Shown here: positions 1 through 7,947 of the stretch, one piece after another
Position numbering within the stretch: the stretch's first letter is position 1
Layout: the number at the start of each line of letters is the position of its first letter
Assembly: GCA_016742125.1 (NCBI GenBank)
Contig: JACVCM010000009.1
Coordinates: forward strand, 1-55,551
DNA: 55,551 bases
Direction: 5' to 3'
Origin: Sphingomonadaceae bacterium
GTDB lineage: Bacteria; Pseudomonadota; Alphaproteobacteria; Sphingomonadales; Sphingomonadaceae
Notes under the pieces: model-generated
Told to the model about the DNA's origin: nothing
The model's database searches: none
What the model saw: the letters and a program-made list of their open reading frames with translations, nothing else
Position numbers and translations under genes: made by a program

Positions 1-1945
1 CCGCTGTGGAGTGCCTAAGATCTGGCAAGACGCCACCCGAGCGCACGCCATCGCCATGACATCCCGAACAGCTGCGCGCATAGGCTGTACGACCAGCCGC
101 GATCTGCTCGGGCGCACCAAAGGGGGCGGGCGGGGTGAATTTAGAGCGCGCCGGGGCTGGCAGTTTTGGCAGTTGGGCAGCTCCATCAAGGCTGAAAGTC
201 AGGACGCGGCTCCGGTTGGGTCTGTCGTTACTCTTCTTCGCCAACTCACCTAACAATAGAGGATAGATACCACCCCAGCCGACCACAACCGAAACATATT
301 GCTTGCCGCCAATCGCGTAGGGGATCGGCGGCGCAACGATGCCGCTTTGGGCATCAAACGACCACAGCTTACGTCCGTTGCGGGTATCATAGGCATTGAA
401 AGAGCCAGCTGCAGTTCCCTGAAACAACAAATTGCCTGCAGTTGCCAGCATTCCGCCGTTCCAGGGCCCACCCAACTCGACCCGCCAGGCCTCGCGCCGC
501 CTAATCGGGTCCCAAGCGGTAATCCGCCCTTTAAGGCCTGCCTTGACTGCTTCAACAATCTTGCGGTCGGCTGGCAGACCCATCTTTTCGAGATCGACAC
601 CCATATTGACGGATTGCTTACGCCAGCTGAAGTTCGTGTCAGCGATATAGGGCGAACCAATTTCCTGCGCTGGAACATAAACCAGACCGGTCTTGGGGCT
701 GAACGCCATGGGATGCCAGTTGTGGCCGCCCAGAAAGCCCGGTGTGGCGATCCACGGCTTAACGGTTTTATGATAATAAGCCTCCGGCACGACATTGGGG
801 CGCCCCGTCTCGGGATCGACGCCCTTCGACCATGTCACCGGTACAAAAGGATCGGCCGAGAGGAGCGTCCCATTGGTGCGATCGAGAACGTAGAAGTAGC
901 CATTTTTGGGTGCCTGAATCAGCACCTTGCGCATCTGGCCGCCAATCTGCAGGTCGGCCAAAATCATGTGCTGGGTTGCGGTATAATCCCATTGGTCGCC
1001 CGGTGTGGTCTGATAATGCCAAACATATTCGCCGGTCTGCGGGCGAAGCGCTATGATCGACGACAGAAAAAGATTGTCACCGCCGCCCGGCGAACGGATG
1101 CCGATATTCCAGGGGCTGCCATTGCCGACGCCGATGTAAAGCAGATCGAGCTCAGGGTCATAGGCCATCGAATCCCAGACCGTGCCGCCGCCACCAACAT
1201 CGTCCGGTTTACCAATCCAGCTTTTCCCGGCCAAATCTGCAAACACCTTGTCGGAGGGGGCGCCATCTTTCTGGCCGCGCTTGCCCGGTACGGTATAGAA
1301 ACGCCAAGCGAGCTTTCCGGTTTCCATATCATAAGCGCTAACATAGCCGCGCACGCCATATTCAGCGCCCCCATTTCCAATGAGCACTTTCCCGGGAACG
1401 AGGCGCGGCGCACCCGTGATCGTATACGACTGTGACTGATCGACCGTAACAACCGACCAGATGGTTTTGCCGCTTTTGGCATCAAGCGCAATCAAACGAC
1501 CATCAAATGTGCCAAAAAAGACCTTTCCATTCTCAACGGCCACGCCGCGATTGACAACGTCGCAGCACCCTTTGACCCCCGTCTCACCCGGAACCTGGGG
1601 ATCAAATTGCCAGAGCAGTTTTCCAGTAGCCGCATCAAACGCCTGAACCTTCGACCATGCGGACGTCGTATACATGATACCGTTGGCAACAATCGGCGTC
1701 GCCTCTTGCCCACGGTTGGTATCGAGGTCGAAATACCAAGCTAGCTTTAGCTTGCTGACATTAACATCGCTGATGGCAGTCAACGGGCTATATCGCTGTT
1801 CGCCAAGATCACGCCCGTGGCGATTCCAATCGGCATCTGCGGTTGCCGCCAAGGGCTGTCCTGAGGTGGTTTGAGTCTGTTGGCCGCATGAACCAAGTGC
1901 CGATGCCCAAAGCGCAAGCCCATAGACAGTCCCTAGCCGCTTCAT
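1..1945 (-). CDS. PQQ-dependent quinohemoprotein alcohol dehydrogenase (3' end off window)
   Basis: This gene runs off the left edge, with 648 codons visible. It belongs to the pyrroloquinoline-quinone alcohol dehydrogenases that carry their own cytochrome c domain; these oxidise alcohols in the periplasm and pass electrons to the respiratory chain. Visible features are a signal sequence with a lipobox-like LGSC ending at Cys20, the DTNRGQEATP segment at 75-84, the adjacent cysteines Cys127-Cys128 that form the family's ring disulfide, a WDYT segment typical of the active-site region, and a heme-binding CSGCH at 626-630. The ATG at 1945 lies 11 bases after the stop of the upstream TonB receptor, with GAAGGG just before it, so the two are probably cotranscribed. 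The missing part should be only the last few tens of residues, given the usual length near 690. Lipidation is inferred; a plain periplasmic enzyme is also possible. Confidence 0.93.
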   Translation of the reverse strand, partial: MKRLGTVYGLALWASALGSCGQQTQTTSGQPLAATADADWNRHGRDLGEQRYSPLTAISDVNVSKLKLAWYFDLDTNRGQEATPIVANGIMYTTSAWSKVQAFDAATGKLLWQFDPQVPGETGVKGCCDVVNRGVAVENGKVFFGTFDGRLIALDAKSGKTIWSVVTVDQSQSYTITGAPRLVPGKVLIGNGGAEYGVRGYVSAYDMETGKLAWRFYTVPGKRGQKDGAPSDKVFADLAGKSWIGKPDDVGGGGTVWDSMAYDPELDLLYIGVGNGSPWNIGIRSPGGGDNLFLSSIIALRPQTGEYVWHYQTTPGDQWDYTATQHMILADLQIGGQMRKVLIQAPKNGYFYVLDRTNGTLLSADPFVPVTWSKGVDPETGRPNVVPEAYYHKTVKPWIATPGFLGGHNWHPMAFSPKTGLVYVPAQEIGSPYIADTNFSWRKQSVNMGVDLEKMGLPADRKIVEAVKAGLKGRITAWDPIRRREAWRVELGGPWNGGMLATAGNLLFQGTAAGSFNAYDTRNGRKLWSFDAQSGIVAPPIPYAIGGKQYVSVVVGWGGIYPLLLGELAKKSNDRPNRSRVLTFSLDGAAQLPKLPAPARSKFTPPAPFGAPEQIAAGRTAYARSCSGCHGDGVRSGGVLPDLRHSTA

Positions 1946-1956
1946 CTCAAGCCCTT

Positions 1957-4344
1957 CTAAAAGCTATAGCCGACCTGAAAATACCATTCGCGCGGCCGCC
2001 CATGCGTTTCATAGATGAAAGCAACCCCAGGCTGGTTGAAGCCCGAAACGATGTAACGTTTGTCGAACAAATTGCTCGCACCCAGCGTGAAATTCCATTT
2101 GTCATTATGGGTATACCGCATCGAGGCATTGGCCAGCGCCATGGATTTTTGCTGGAGCTGCGGCGTGTTCACCGCATCGTTGAAGACATCGTCTTTCCAG
2201 CTGAGATCCCCGTGGATGGCGATGCGACCGCTGCCGATATCCCGCCCATAGTCGATCGCAACAGACGCTGTATTCTTGGGCGTGTTTACGAACTGGTTGG
2301 AATAGCCAATCCCGGAAGCCAATGCTCTAGCATCGAGGAAGGTATAGCGTGCATTGATATAACCATAGCTGGCGCTCAACTGTAGATCGGGGGCGGGGGC
2401 CCAAACGGCATCGACTTCTACCCCTTCGATCTTCGAACGACCGGCATTGGCCGTCAAAGGCGAAATGCCGCGCTGCACGATCAGCTGCAAATTCTGATAA
2501 TTTGTCGAGAAGGCCGCGATGTTGAACCGCAACGAACGATCGAACAGTTCTGATTTCAGGCCGATTTCCCAAGTTCTTGCGGTTTCCGGCTGAAATTCGA
2601 TCGGGACGAGCGAGGGGCCGGTCAGACGAGTGTCCCAGCCACCAGCCTTGAACCCCTCCGAATAGCTCACATAAGTGAAGATATCATCGTTGATCTTATA
2701 TTGAACGCCACCCCGCATCGAGAAGTCGTTATATTTCTGCTTGTTGAGGCCCGGCGGGTAGAGGATGGTTGGATCGGACGGCACCGGAAAAGACGATGGC
2801 GGCAAGCCGACGAAATTCCCGCTGAAATTATTCAGATCGCGCTGCCCGCCGCGAAAGCGCTTACGCTCGGCAGTGTAGCGTCCGCCAAAAGTGACACTCA
2901 GGGCATCAGTGAGATTATATGTCCCTTCCGCATAGGCGGCATAGCTTCGGTTCGTGATCTTGTTCGGACCGAACACCTGAAACAGACCGCCCGCCAGCGG
3001 GACATATCCATTATCATCGCCACCCTCCCAGAAATAATAGAGCCCGGCGACCCATTTGAAACTGTCGAGTTTTCCGGTGAGCTGGAATTCTTGCGAGAAC
3101 TGCTCTTGCAGCGTTTCAAAGCCATGATGGTCAATAACGAGCGGAGACATGTCGGCATCCTCGCCGAACGCAACGTCGAGATTGCGGTATCCGGTGATAG
3201 AACGGATATCAATGCCATCGCTCAATTCATGGCTGACATCGAGTGTCAGGCCCCAGGAATCGAGCGCCGTGCCTGAAATTCCATTACCATAAGTCGTAGA
3301 ACGCCCAGGTGTCAGGAAGCGGTTGTCATAGGGCAAGCGTGAAGTGAAGTTGGGATTGATCGCTACACCGCGTTGACCGTCGATGATCGAATTGCAGGCC
3401 GGGATGGGCACGCCGGCGACACACAGATTATAGGCAAAGGCGATTTGGGTCGGCTGGCTTGCATCGGCATTGACCAAGGTAGAGGGCGCAGCATTTTCGC
3501 GTGTTCGCGTATAATCGCCAATCAGCCGCACTTCGGTGCGCGCGCCGGGCGTCCAGAGTAGTTGAACCCGCCCGGTATCGCTATTTTCATTGCCAAGATC
3601 ATTGCCATTGGGCAGGCGACTCAGGCGTCCGCCATCGAGCGAGCGCAGATCGGAAGGGTCTGCCGGTGTGATGCCAGGAAACAAGATGCGATGAACAAAG
3701 CCGTCCCGGTTCTTGGCGGAAAAGGCGAAAGACGCGAACAGCGTGTCCGCGAGCGGGACATTGAGCGAGCCCCGCACATCAAGCCGGCGGTAACGCCCCG
3801 TCGTCGCCTCAATCTTGCCGCTCAGTTCCGCGGATGGTTTCTTGGTCACAAGGCTGATCGCCCCGCCGATTGTATTGCGTCCGAACAGGGTGCCCTGCGG
3901 CCCTTTGAGAATCTCGACACGCTCCAGATCAAGCAGATCCATGACGCCGCCAACGTTACGCGCCACATAAACACCATCGACATAGACGCCAACGCCTGGC
4001 TCGAAATTCATTGCATAATCAGATTGGCCAATCCCGCGGATGTAAGCGACCAGCGCGCTCGACGATCCGGAAATGGGTGCCGTTGAATCAAAGGTCACGT
4101 TCGGGGTGAAATCCGCGACCTGCGCCACGTTGCTGACGCCACGCTTTTCCAGACTGTCCGCCGAAATCGCGCTGATTGAGATCGGTACTTCCTGGAGGTT
4201 TTCCGAAGTTTTTCGTGCGGTTACGACGATCTCCTCCAGCCCTTGTGACGATTGCTCCGCACCGCTGGTTTCTTGTGCTGCCGCAGTGCATATCGGCAGG
4301 GACACAAGCGCTGTTGTCAGGTAAAGTCGTGCAAAAAAGGCCAT
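1957..4344 (-). CDS. TonB-dependent outer-membrane receptor (first of two)
   Basis: This 795-residue protein is an outer-membrane beta-barrel receptor that imports a substrate using TonB energy. It has a signal peptide ending near CTAAAQ, a TonB-box-like EEIVVTARK, a plug domain with the conserved ERVEILKGPQGTLFGRN stretch followed by GGAISLVT, and a C-terminal strand ending in Phe, as barrel proteins do. The ATG at 4344 is preferred over an in-frame TTG six bases upstream because GGAGG then sits eight bases before it. It lies 107 bases after the amidohydrolase gene and 11 bases before the alcohol dehydrogenase, which points to a role in taking up the pathway substrate rather than iron. It resembles the receptor at 7948-10287 in layout (both about 780-795 residues with the same plug motifs). 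The ligand cannot be told from the sequence. Confidence 0.93.
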   Translation of the reverse strand: MAFFARLYLTTALVSLPICTAAAQETSGAEQSSQGLEEIVVTARKTSENLQEVPISISAISADSLEKRGVSNVAQVADFTPNVTFDSTAPISGSSSALVAYIRGIGQSDYAMNFEPGVGVYVDGVYVARNVGGVMDLLDLERVEILKGPQGTLFGRNTIGGAISLVTKKPSAELSGKIEATTGRYRRLDVRGSLNVPLADTLFASFAFSAKNRDGFVHRILFPGITPADPSDLRSLDGGRLSRLPNGNDLGNENSDTGRVQLLWTPGARTEVRLIGDYTRTRENAAPSTLVNADASQPTQIAFAYNLCVAGVPIPACNSIIDGQRGVAINPNFTSRLPYDNRFLTPGRSTTYGNGISGTALDSWGLTLDVSHELSDGIDIRSITGYRNLDVAFGEDADMSPLVIDHHGFETLQEQFSQEFQLTGKLDSFKWVAGLYYFWEGGDDNGYVPLAGGLFQVFGPNKITNRSYAAYAEGTYNLTDALSVTFGGRYTAERKRFRGGQRDLNNFSGNFVGLPPSSFPVPSDPTILYPPGLNKQKYNDFSMRGGVQYKINDDIFTYVSYSEGFKAGGWDTRLTGPSLVPIEFQPETARTWEIGLKSELFDRSLRFNIAAFSTNYQNLQLIVQRGISPLTANAGRSKIEGVEVDAVWAPAPDLQLSASYGYINARYTFLDARALASGIGYSNQFVNTPKNTASVAIDYGRDIGSGRIAIHGDLSWKDDVFNDAVNTPQLQQKSMALANASMRYTHNDKWNFTLGASNLFDKRYIVSGFNQPGVAFIYETHGRPREWYFQVGYSF

Positions 4345-4451
4345 TTCCAAATCCTCCCATTCATTATGTTTTGACGGAAGAGGATAAAGGCGGAGCAGGC
4401 CAATTTCTTGGACAAATCTGCAGATCGTTTGGGCGAATCTGCTTTGCCCGG

Positions 4452-5453
4452 CTATTTGGGCAGCTTGAAGAACCGCACGGCGTTATCGTGCAACAGCTTT
4501 TTCTTTTGGGCGAGCGTCAGAAATGATGCTTCATTGATGGCGTTTATCCCTTCCGCGATCAAGCCAGGCCAAACTTGCTGATCGCTGCCGAACATGATGC
4601 GATCTTCAAATCCAGCATCTACCAGCTCACGCAGAAAGGCATGATACTCCTTCCGGCTCAACGCAAACTGCAGTGATCCTGTGTCAACGTTGACCTGGGG
4701 ATAGGTGTAGAGAATGGCTTTCATCTCATCCTTCAGTGGCCATGCGGCATGCATAGCGACGACGCGCAGTTTGGGATACTTCGTCAGCATCCGCTCAAGC
4801 GTCATCGGGCTGAGACCGTGCGCACGATATTCGGGCGTAAGATGAGGCGCCGCTGGAGGCCCGATGCCGATATGGACAGCGACAGGAATGCCGCGATCCT
4901 CCGCAATCTTCCAAAACGGATCGAACCGCGGATCGTCTGGCGCGATGCCATCATATTGATCGGTGATCTCCCCAAAGACGCGATAGCCTTTTTCGTCGAT
5001 TAACTTGATAATGTCTGCTTCGGTGTACTTATAGTGCGTCAGATTGAATTCGATCGCCGGGATCACCTGATTAGGAATACGCTCTACATATTGAGCCACC
5101 CGATCCGGCGGACCGCTAACGATGCCCGTCACGTTCAGCCGCTTCATTTCGGCAATCGTCTGATCGCGCAGCTCATCGTCTGTTTTCGGCGACCATATCG
5201 GATTTTTGCAGCGCGGGTTTTTGACGAAATCGAGATACCATTCCAGCCATTTTCCGTCTTTCAGTTCGGGAAGAGCTGTGTTGATACCGACACAAACTGC
5301 GGTTGGGGCGGGGCCACGAAAGTCCACGGCGAAGGCGTGAAGATGGGTATCAATAATCGGCCCCTTATAACCCGCCGATGGCTTCGCGTCAGCTGAACCG
5401 GCCAGCACGGCTAGGCCAAGAGCGCCTGAGAGAATAAACGACCTGAACCTCAT
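4452..5453 (-). CDS. Exported amidohydrolase-family (PF04909-like) metal-dependent hydrolase
   Basis: The protein has 333 residues and starts with a signal peptide (cut expected after SADA), so it probably works in the periplasm. After the signal comes PIIDTHLHAF, whose HxH is the first metal-binding motif of TIM-barrel amidohydrolases; VHIGIG, MHAAWP and MFGSDQQVWP supply the later His, His and Asp ligands. The PF04909 group includes decarboxylases and lactone or pyrone hydrolases, so hydrolysis of a cyclic ester or a decarboxylation are both open. The start at 5453 is chosen because GGGGAG sits seven bases upstream and the signal peptide follows at once; an in-frame ATG at 5474 overlaps the stop of the upstream hydrolase. 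Export is unusual for this group and fits the periplasmic alcohol dehydrogenase two genes on. Confidence 0.85.
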   Translation of the reverse strand: MRFRSFILSGALGLAVLAGSADAKPSAGYKGPIIDTHLHAFAVDFRGPAPTAVCVGINTALPELKDGKWLEWYLDFVKNPRCKNPIWSPKTDDELRDQTIAEMKRLNVTGIVSGPPDRVAQYVERIPNQVIPAIEFNLTHYKYTEADIIKLIDEKGYRVFGEITDQYDGIAPDDPRFDPFWKIAEDRGIPVAVHIGIGPPAAPHLTPEYRAHGLSPMTLERMLTKYPKLRVVAMHAAWPLKDEMKAILYTYPQVNVDTGSLQFALSRKEYHAFLRELVDAGFEDRIMFGSDQQVWPGLIAEGINAINEASFLTLAQKKKLLHDNAVRFFKLPK

Positions 5454-5473
5454 AACTGCGCTCCCCGATCTCA

Positions 5474-6361
5474 TTATTGTTGCCACAAAATCCGGCATTC
5501 TTCGATGACGATATCCGGAAATTCCTCGGGCCAGAACAACTTAGCCCCCTCAATCCGGCGAATGCCGCACGAACCCGGAAGAAGCCGGTCGAGATAGTCG
5601 GCATCTCCGACCTTAAATATGATATCTGCCATACCCCAGACAATCCTCGTGGGTATCAAGCATTCCTTTAGCTTGGCTTCGATGCCCTCCAGCGGGTTAG
5701 GTAACATTGCCGCCGCATAAGCATTGATCAGCCGCTTGCGCTGATCGGACTCAACCAAAGGTTTGAGATAATAGTCGATCGCCTCGTCGGAAAACCGTTC
5801 CGGATTTGTGTAGGTCAACCCGCCCAGACCTTCGGCCGAACGCGTAAAGTTTTTGTCTGCAATGGACGCCGCGACAAAATGATCGGCGAAACCGCCAGCG
5901 CGAGCTAGTTCAATAATTGGCAGCAAGGGCTCCGGCGGGCTGTCGGGTTCCACATCGCCATTCGTGAGCAACAACGTCCTGACCCGATCAGGATGATCGC
6001 CCGCAATGAGCTGCGCAACACCGATGCCGCTGTCGTTCGCGACAATATCGAAATGCTCGATGCCCAAGCCGTCGAGCAATGCAATCAGCATCGCCGATTG
6101 TCCCGCAAAGTCGACCTGCTGTCCTTCGGCCACCTCAGTCATACCCATTGCCAGCAAATCAGGCACGATACAGCGACGATCATCAGTCAAGCCACTGACA
6201 ACGTCGCGCCATTGAAACGAATTGAGGGGAAAACCGTGAATGAACAGCGCCGCTTTACCCTGTCCGATATCGCGGTAGGCAATATTGCCCTGCGGCGTCT
6301 GCTTGAATTCGAGTGCCGCTTTCCATGCGCGAGCCTGCTCACCAATATCCATTGCCGCCAT
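5474..6361 (-). CDS. Alpha/beta hydrolase with Asp nucleophile, catalytic His not visible
   Basis: This 295-residue cytoplasmic protein has the alpha/beta-hydrolase fold. The oxyanion motif HGFP is at 42-45. The nucleophile elbow reads ANDSG, placing Asp110 where esterases have Ser, as in haloalkane dehalogenases and epoxide hydrolases. VWGMAD provides a candidate acid at Asp246. Where the catalytic His is expected (family pattern GAGHF..EE.P), this protein reads GAKLFWPEEFP at 272-282, so Leu275 replaces it. The gene begins two bases after the DUF3237 stop (TAGGAATG) and its stop TAA overlaps an ATG of the next frame, so it is translationally coupled. A second ATG at 6352 is possible. Loss of His could mean a non-hydrolytic role, a half reaction ending at an ester, or a subfamily using another base. 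Confidence 0.85.
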   Translation of the reverse strand: MAAMDIGEQARAWKAALEFKQTPQGNIAYRDIGQGKAALFIHGFPLNSFQWRDVVSGLTDDRRCIVPDLLAMGMTEVAEGQQVDFAGQSAMLIALLDGLGIEHFDIVANDSGIGVAQLIAGDHPDRVRTLLLTNGDVEPDSPPEPLLPIIELARAGGFADHFVAASIADKNFTRSAEGLGGLTYTNPERFSDEAIDYYLKPLVESDQRKRLINAYAAAMLPNPLEGIEAKLKECLIPTRIVWGMADIIFKVGDADYLDRLLPGSCGIRRIEGAKLFWPEEFPDIVIEECRILWQQ

Positions 6362-6363
6362 TC

Positions 6364-6837
6364 CTACAAAACTGCGAACACATCATAGATGACCCCGCCA
6401 TTGCCGGTTCTGCCTTTGGCGGCGGCGACGGTGTGATTGAGCCAGGCGTAACGCGCATCGGATGTCTCATAGCGTGGCGAGGTTCGGAAGTAGTAGCGAC
6501 TGGCTCCCTCAGGGTCGTCGGGCTTCGCAAAATCGAGCGCATAGGCATAATCCTCGCCATGCGCGACCATATAGCCAAGGCTGGTCATCAGGACATCAGC
6601 CCCATCATCGGTACGCAGATTGACCCTGACATCAAGTATGCTCGATCCATCCGGTCGGTCGAGCGCCCAATCCGCCCCAGACAGAGGCAGCATAATCCCT
6701 TTCATACGCGGACCTTCGAATGTTCCTCCGCCGACCATTGCGACCAAACGACGGCCATTCGGTGTCAGCCCGAGATCATAAACGGGATCAATCTTGACCC
6801 GCATAGTATATAGAAATTCGGTCTCAAGCGTTGGCAC
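6364..6837 (-). CDS. DUF3237 family protein (first of two)
   Basis: With a GTG start at 6837 this gene encodes 157 residues, exactly the length of its paralogue at 12741-13214. The two share GGxFEGPxxxG, SGADW, LDVR, TDDGA, YALDFAK, DDPxGAxRYYFR, and RYAWLN. GAGGAG lies seven bases before the GTG, inside the last codons of the Rieske oxygenase gene, so the two are translationally coupled; the longer frame up to 6945 is overlap with that gene. DUF3237 proteins form a small beta-barrel and have no settled biochemical role. Its place between a Rieske oxygenase and a hydrolase suggests a role in handling or isomerising an oxygenated intermediate, but this is inference from position only. Confidence 0.88.
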   Translation of the reverse strand: MPTLETEFLYTMRVKIDPVYDLGLTPNGRRLVAMVGGGTFEGPRMKGIMLPLSGADWALDRPDGSSILDVRVNLRTDDGADVLMTSLGYMVAHGEDYAYALDFAKPDDPEGASRYYFRTSPRYETSDARYAWLNHTVAAAKGRTGNGGVIYDVFAVL

Positions 6838-7921
6838 TGCGCATCTCCTCGTCCGCCATTTCCTTAAGCAGCCGCCGCATTTCCAACCCTGCGCGGTCAG
6901 TCGGGATATCGAACTCGTAGAATTCGTCACTCCGCGCCGTCGCATGCTGCGCGCTGATTTCTGCCATCGCGGCTTGGTCTTCCTGAAAGGCTTTCGTCAT
7001 GCCCGCGATCATCCCTGCACCCACTGCGGCATCATCGACCGCGAAGTTTCTGCACAAGGCGTAGAAATAATGCATGGTCGTCTGCGTTTCAGGCGTCAGC
7101 AGTTGCGCAACCTTCACCGTTGGGCGTCGCACCGAAGCGTCCGGCCGATCGAGATTCTCAAACAACCCTGTATTCACATGCAATGCGGGTGATACAAACT
7201 GCGAGCCCGAGCGCCGCATCGCCCTCTCGCCGCGCCAGCCCAAGGGTACAGCATAGAGATCGGGCAGCACGCATTCCACATGCCGCCAGACCTGAATGTC
7301 ATCATCCTCTATGCTGACTTCAGTAGGCGCAGCGGCATATTCGGGCGTTCCGAAGGAGCTTGCATGCAAATAGGAGAGATGGGAAAGATCGAGTAGATTT
7401 TCATGCATGTGAACATAAGACCCATCCACATGCAGATAGCCTGTCTCAACCGACCAGTCTGGATGGCCCAGCCATTCCGGAACCGGCGAAGGAACTTGCT
7501 CTGCCGCTTCCGGATCACCCATCCAAATCCAGATGAAAGAGCCAGCCTCGATCAAAGGATAGCTTTTCACACCAAAGGCCGTTGCCCCGCCGCTTCTGCC
7601 GGGAATGGCCTTGCACAAACCATCCGACCCATAACGCAGGCCGTGATAACCACAAACAACATCATCACCCTCCAATCGACCCTTGTCGAGCGGATAGGAC
7701 CGGTGGGGGCAGCGATTTGATAACGCGACCGCCGTCCCATCTTCGCGGCGAAAGAACAGCACGCTCTCTCCCAGCAGCAATCGCGAGGAGAGAGACTGCC
7801 CTATTTCTTCACTACGTGCCGCGACGTACCAACAGTTTCGGACAAAGGGAGTCTGCGCATCAGCCACCGATCGGCGGCTGATCTCATATCTTTTCTTCTG
7901 CGCAGTAACCCGTCCACTCAT
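6824..7921 (-). CDS. Rieske [2Fe-2S] non-heme iron oxygenase, terminal oxygenase subunit
   Basis: The 365-residue protein is an oxygenase of the VanA/demethylase-like Rieske group, which inserts oxygen into, or removes a methyl group from, aromatic substrates. The Rieske cluster ligands are Cys71, His73, Cys90 and His93 (CPHR, 16 residues, CGYH). A mononuclear iron site is visible in ENLLDLSHLSYLHASSFG, with His181 and His186 as ligands. The C-terminal half is the substrate-binding domain. The ATG at 7921 lies 27 bases after the upstream receptor gene. No ferredoxin or flavin reductase gene lies in the window, so electrons must come from a partner encoded elsewhere. The substrate is unknown; O-demethylation is the commonest role of close relatives. 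Confidence 0.92.
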   Translation of the reverse strand: MSGRVTAQKKRYEISRRSVADAQTPFVRNCWYVAARSEEIGQSLSSRLLLGESVLFFRREDGTAVALSNRCPHRSYPLDKGRLEGDDVVCGYHGLRYGSDGLCKAIPGRSGGATAFGVKSYPLIEAGSFIWIWMGDPEAAEQVPSPVPEWLGHPDWSVETGYLHVDGSYVHMHENLLDLSHLSYLHASSFGTPEYAAAPTEVSIEDDDIQVWRHVECVLPDLYAVPLGWRGERAMRRSGSQFVSPALHVNTGLFENLDRPDASVRRPTVKVAQLLTPETQTTMHYFYALCRNFAVDDAAVGAGMIAGMTKAFQEDQAAMAEISAQHATARSDEFYEFDIPTDRAGLEMRRLLKEMADEEMRSANA

Positions 7922-7947
7922 TTTGCTATCCTACATCAAAAACCAAC

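Noticed and set aside
299..1435. Plus-strand frame of 378 residues
   Set aside because: It lies antisense to the PQQ dehydrogenase, whose full motif set is on the minus strand; no family features.
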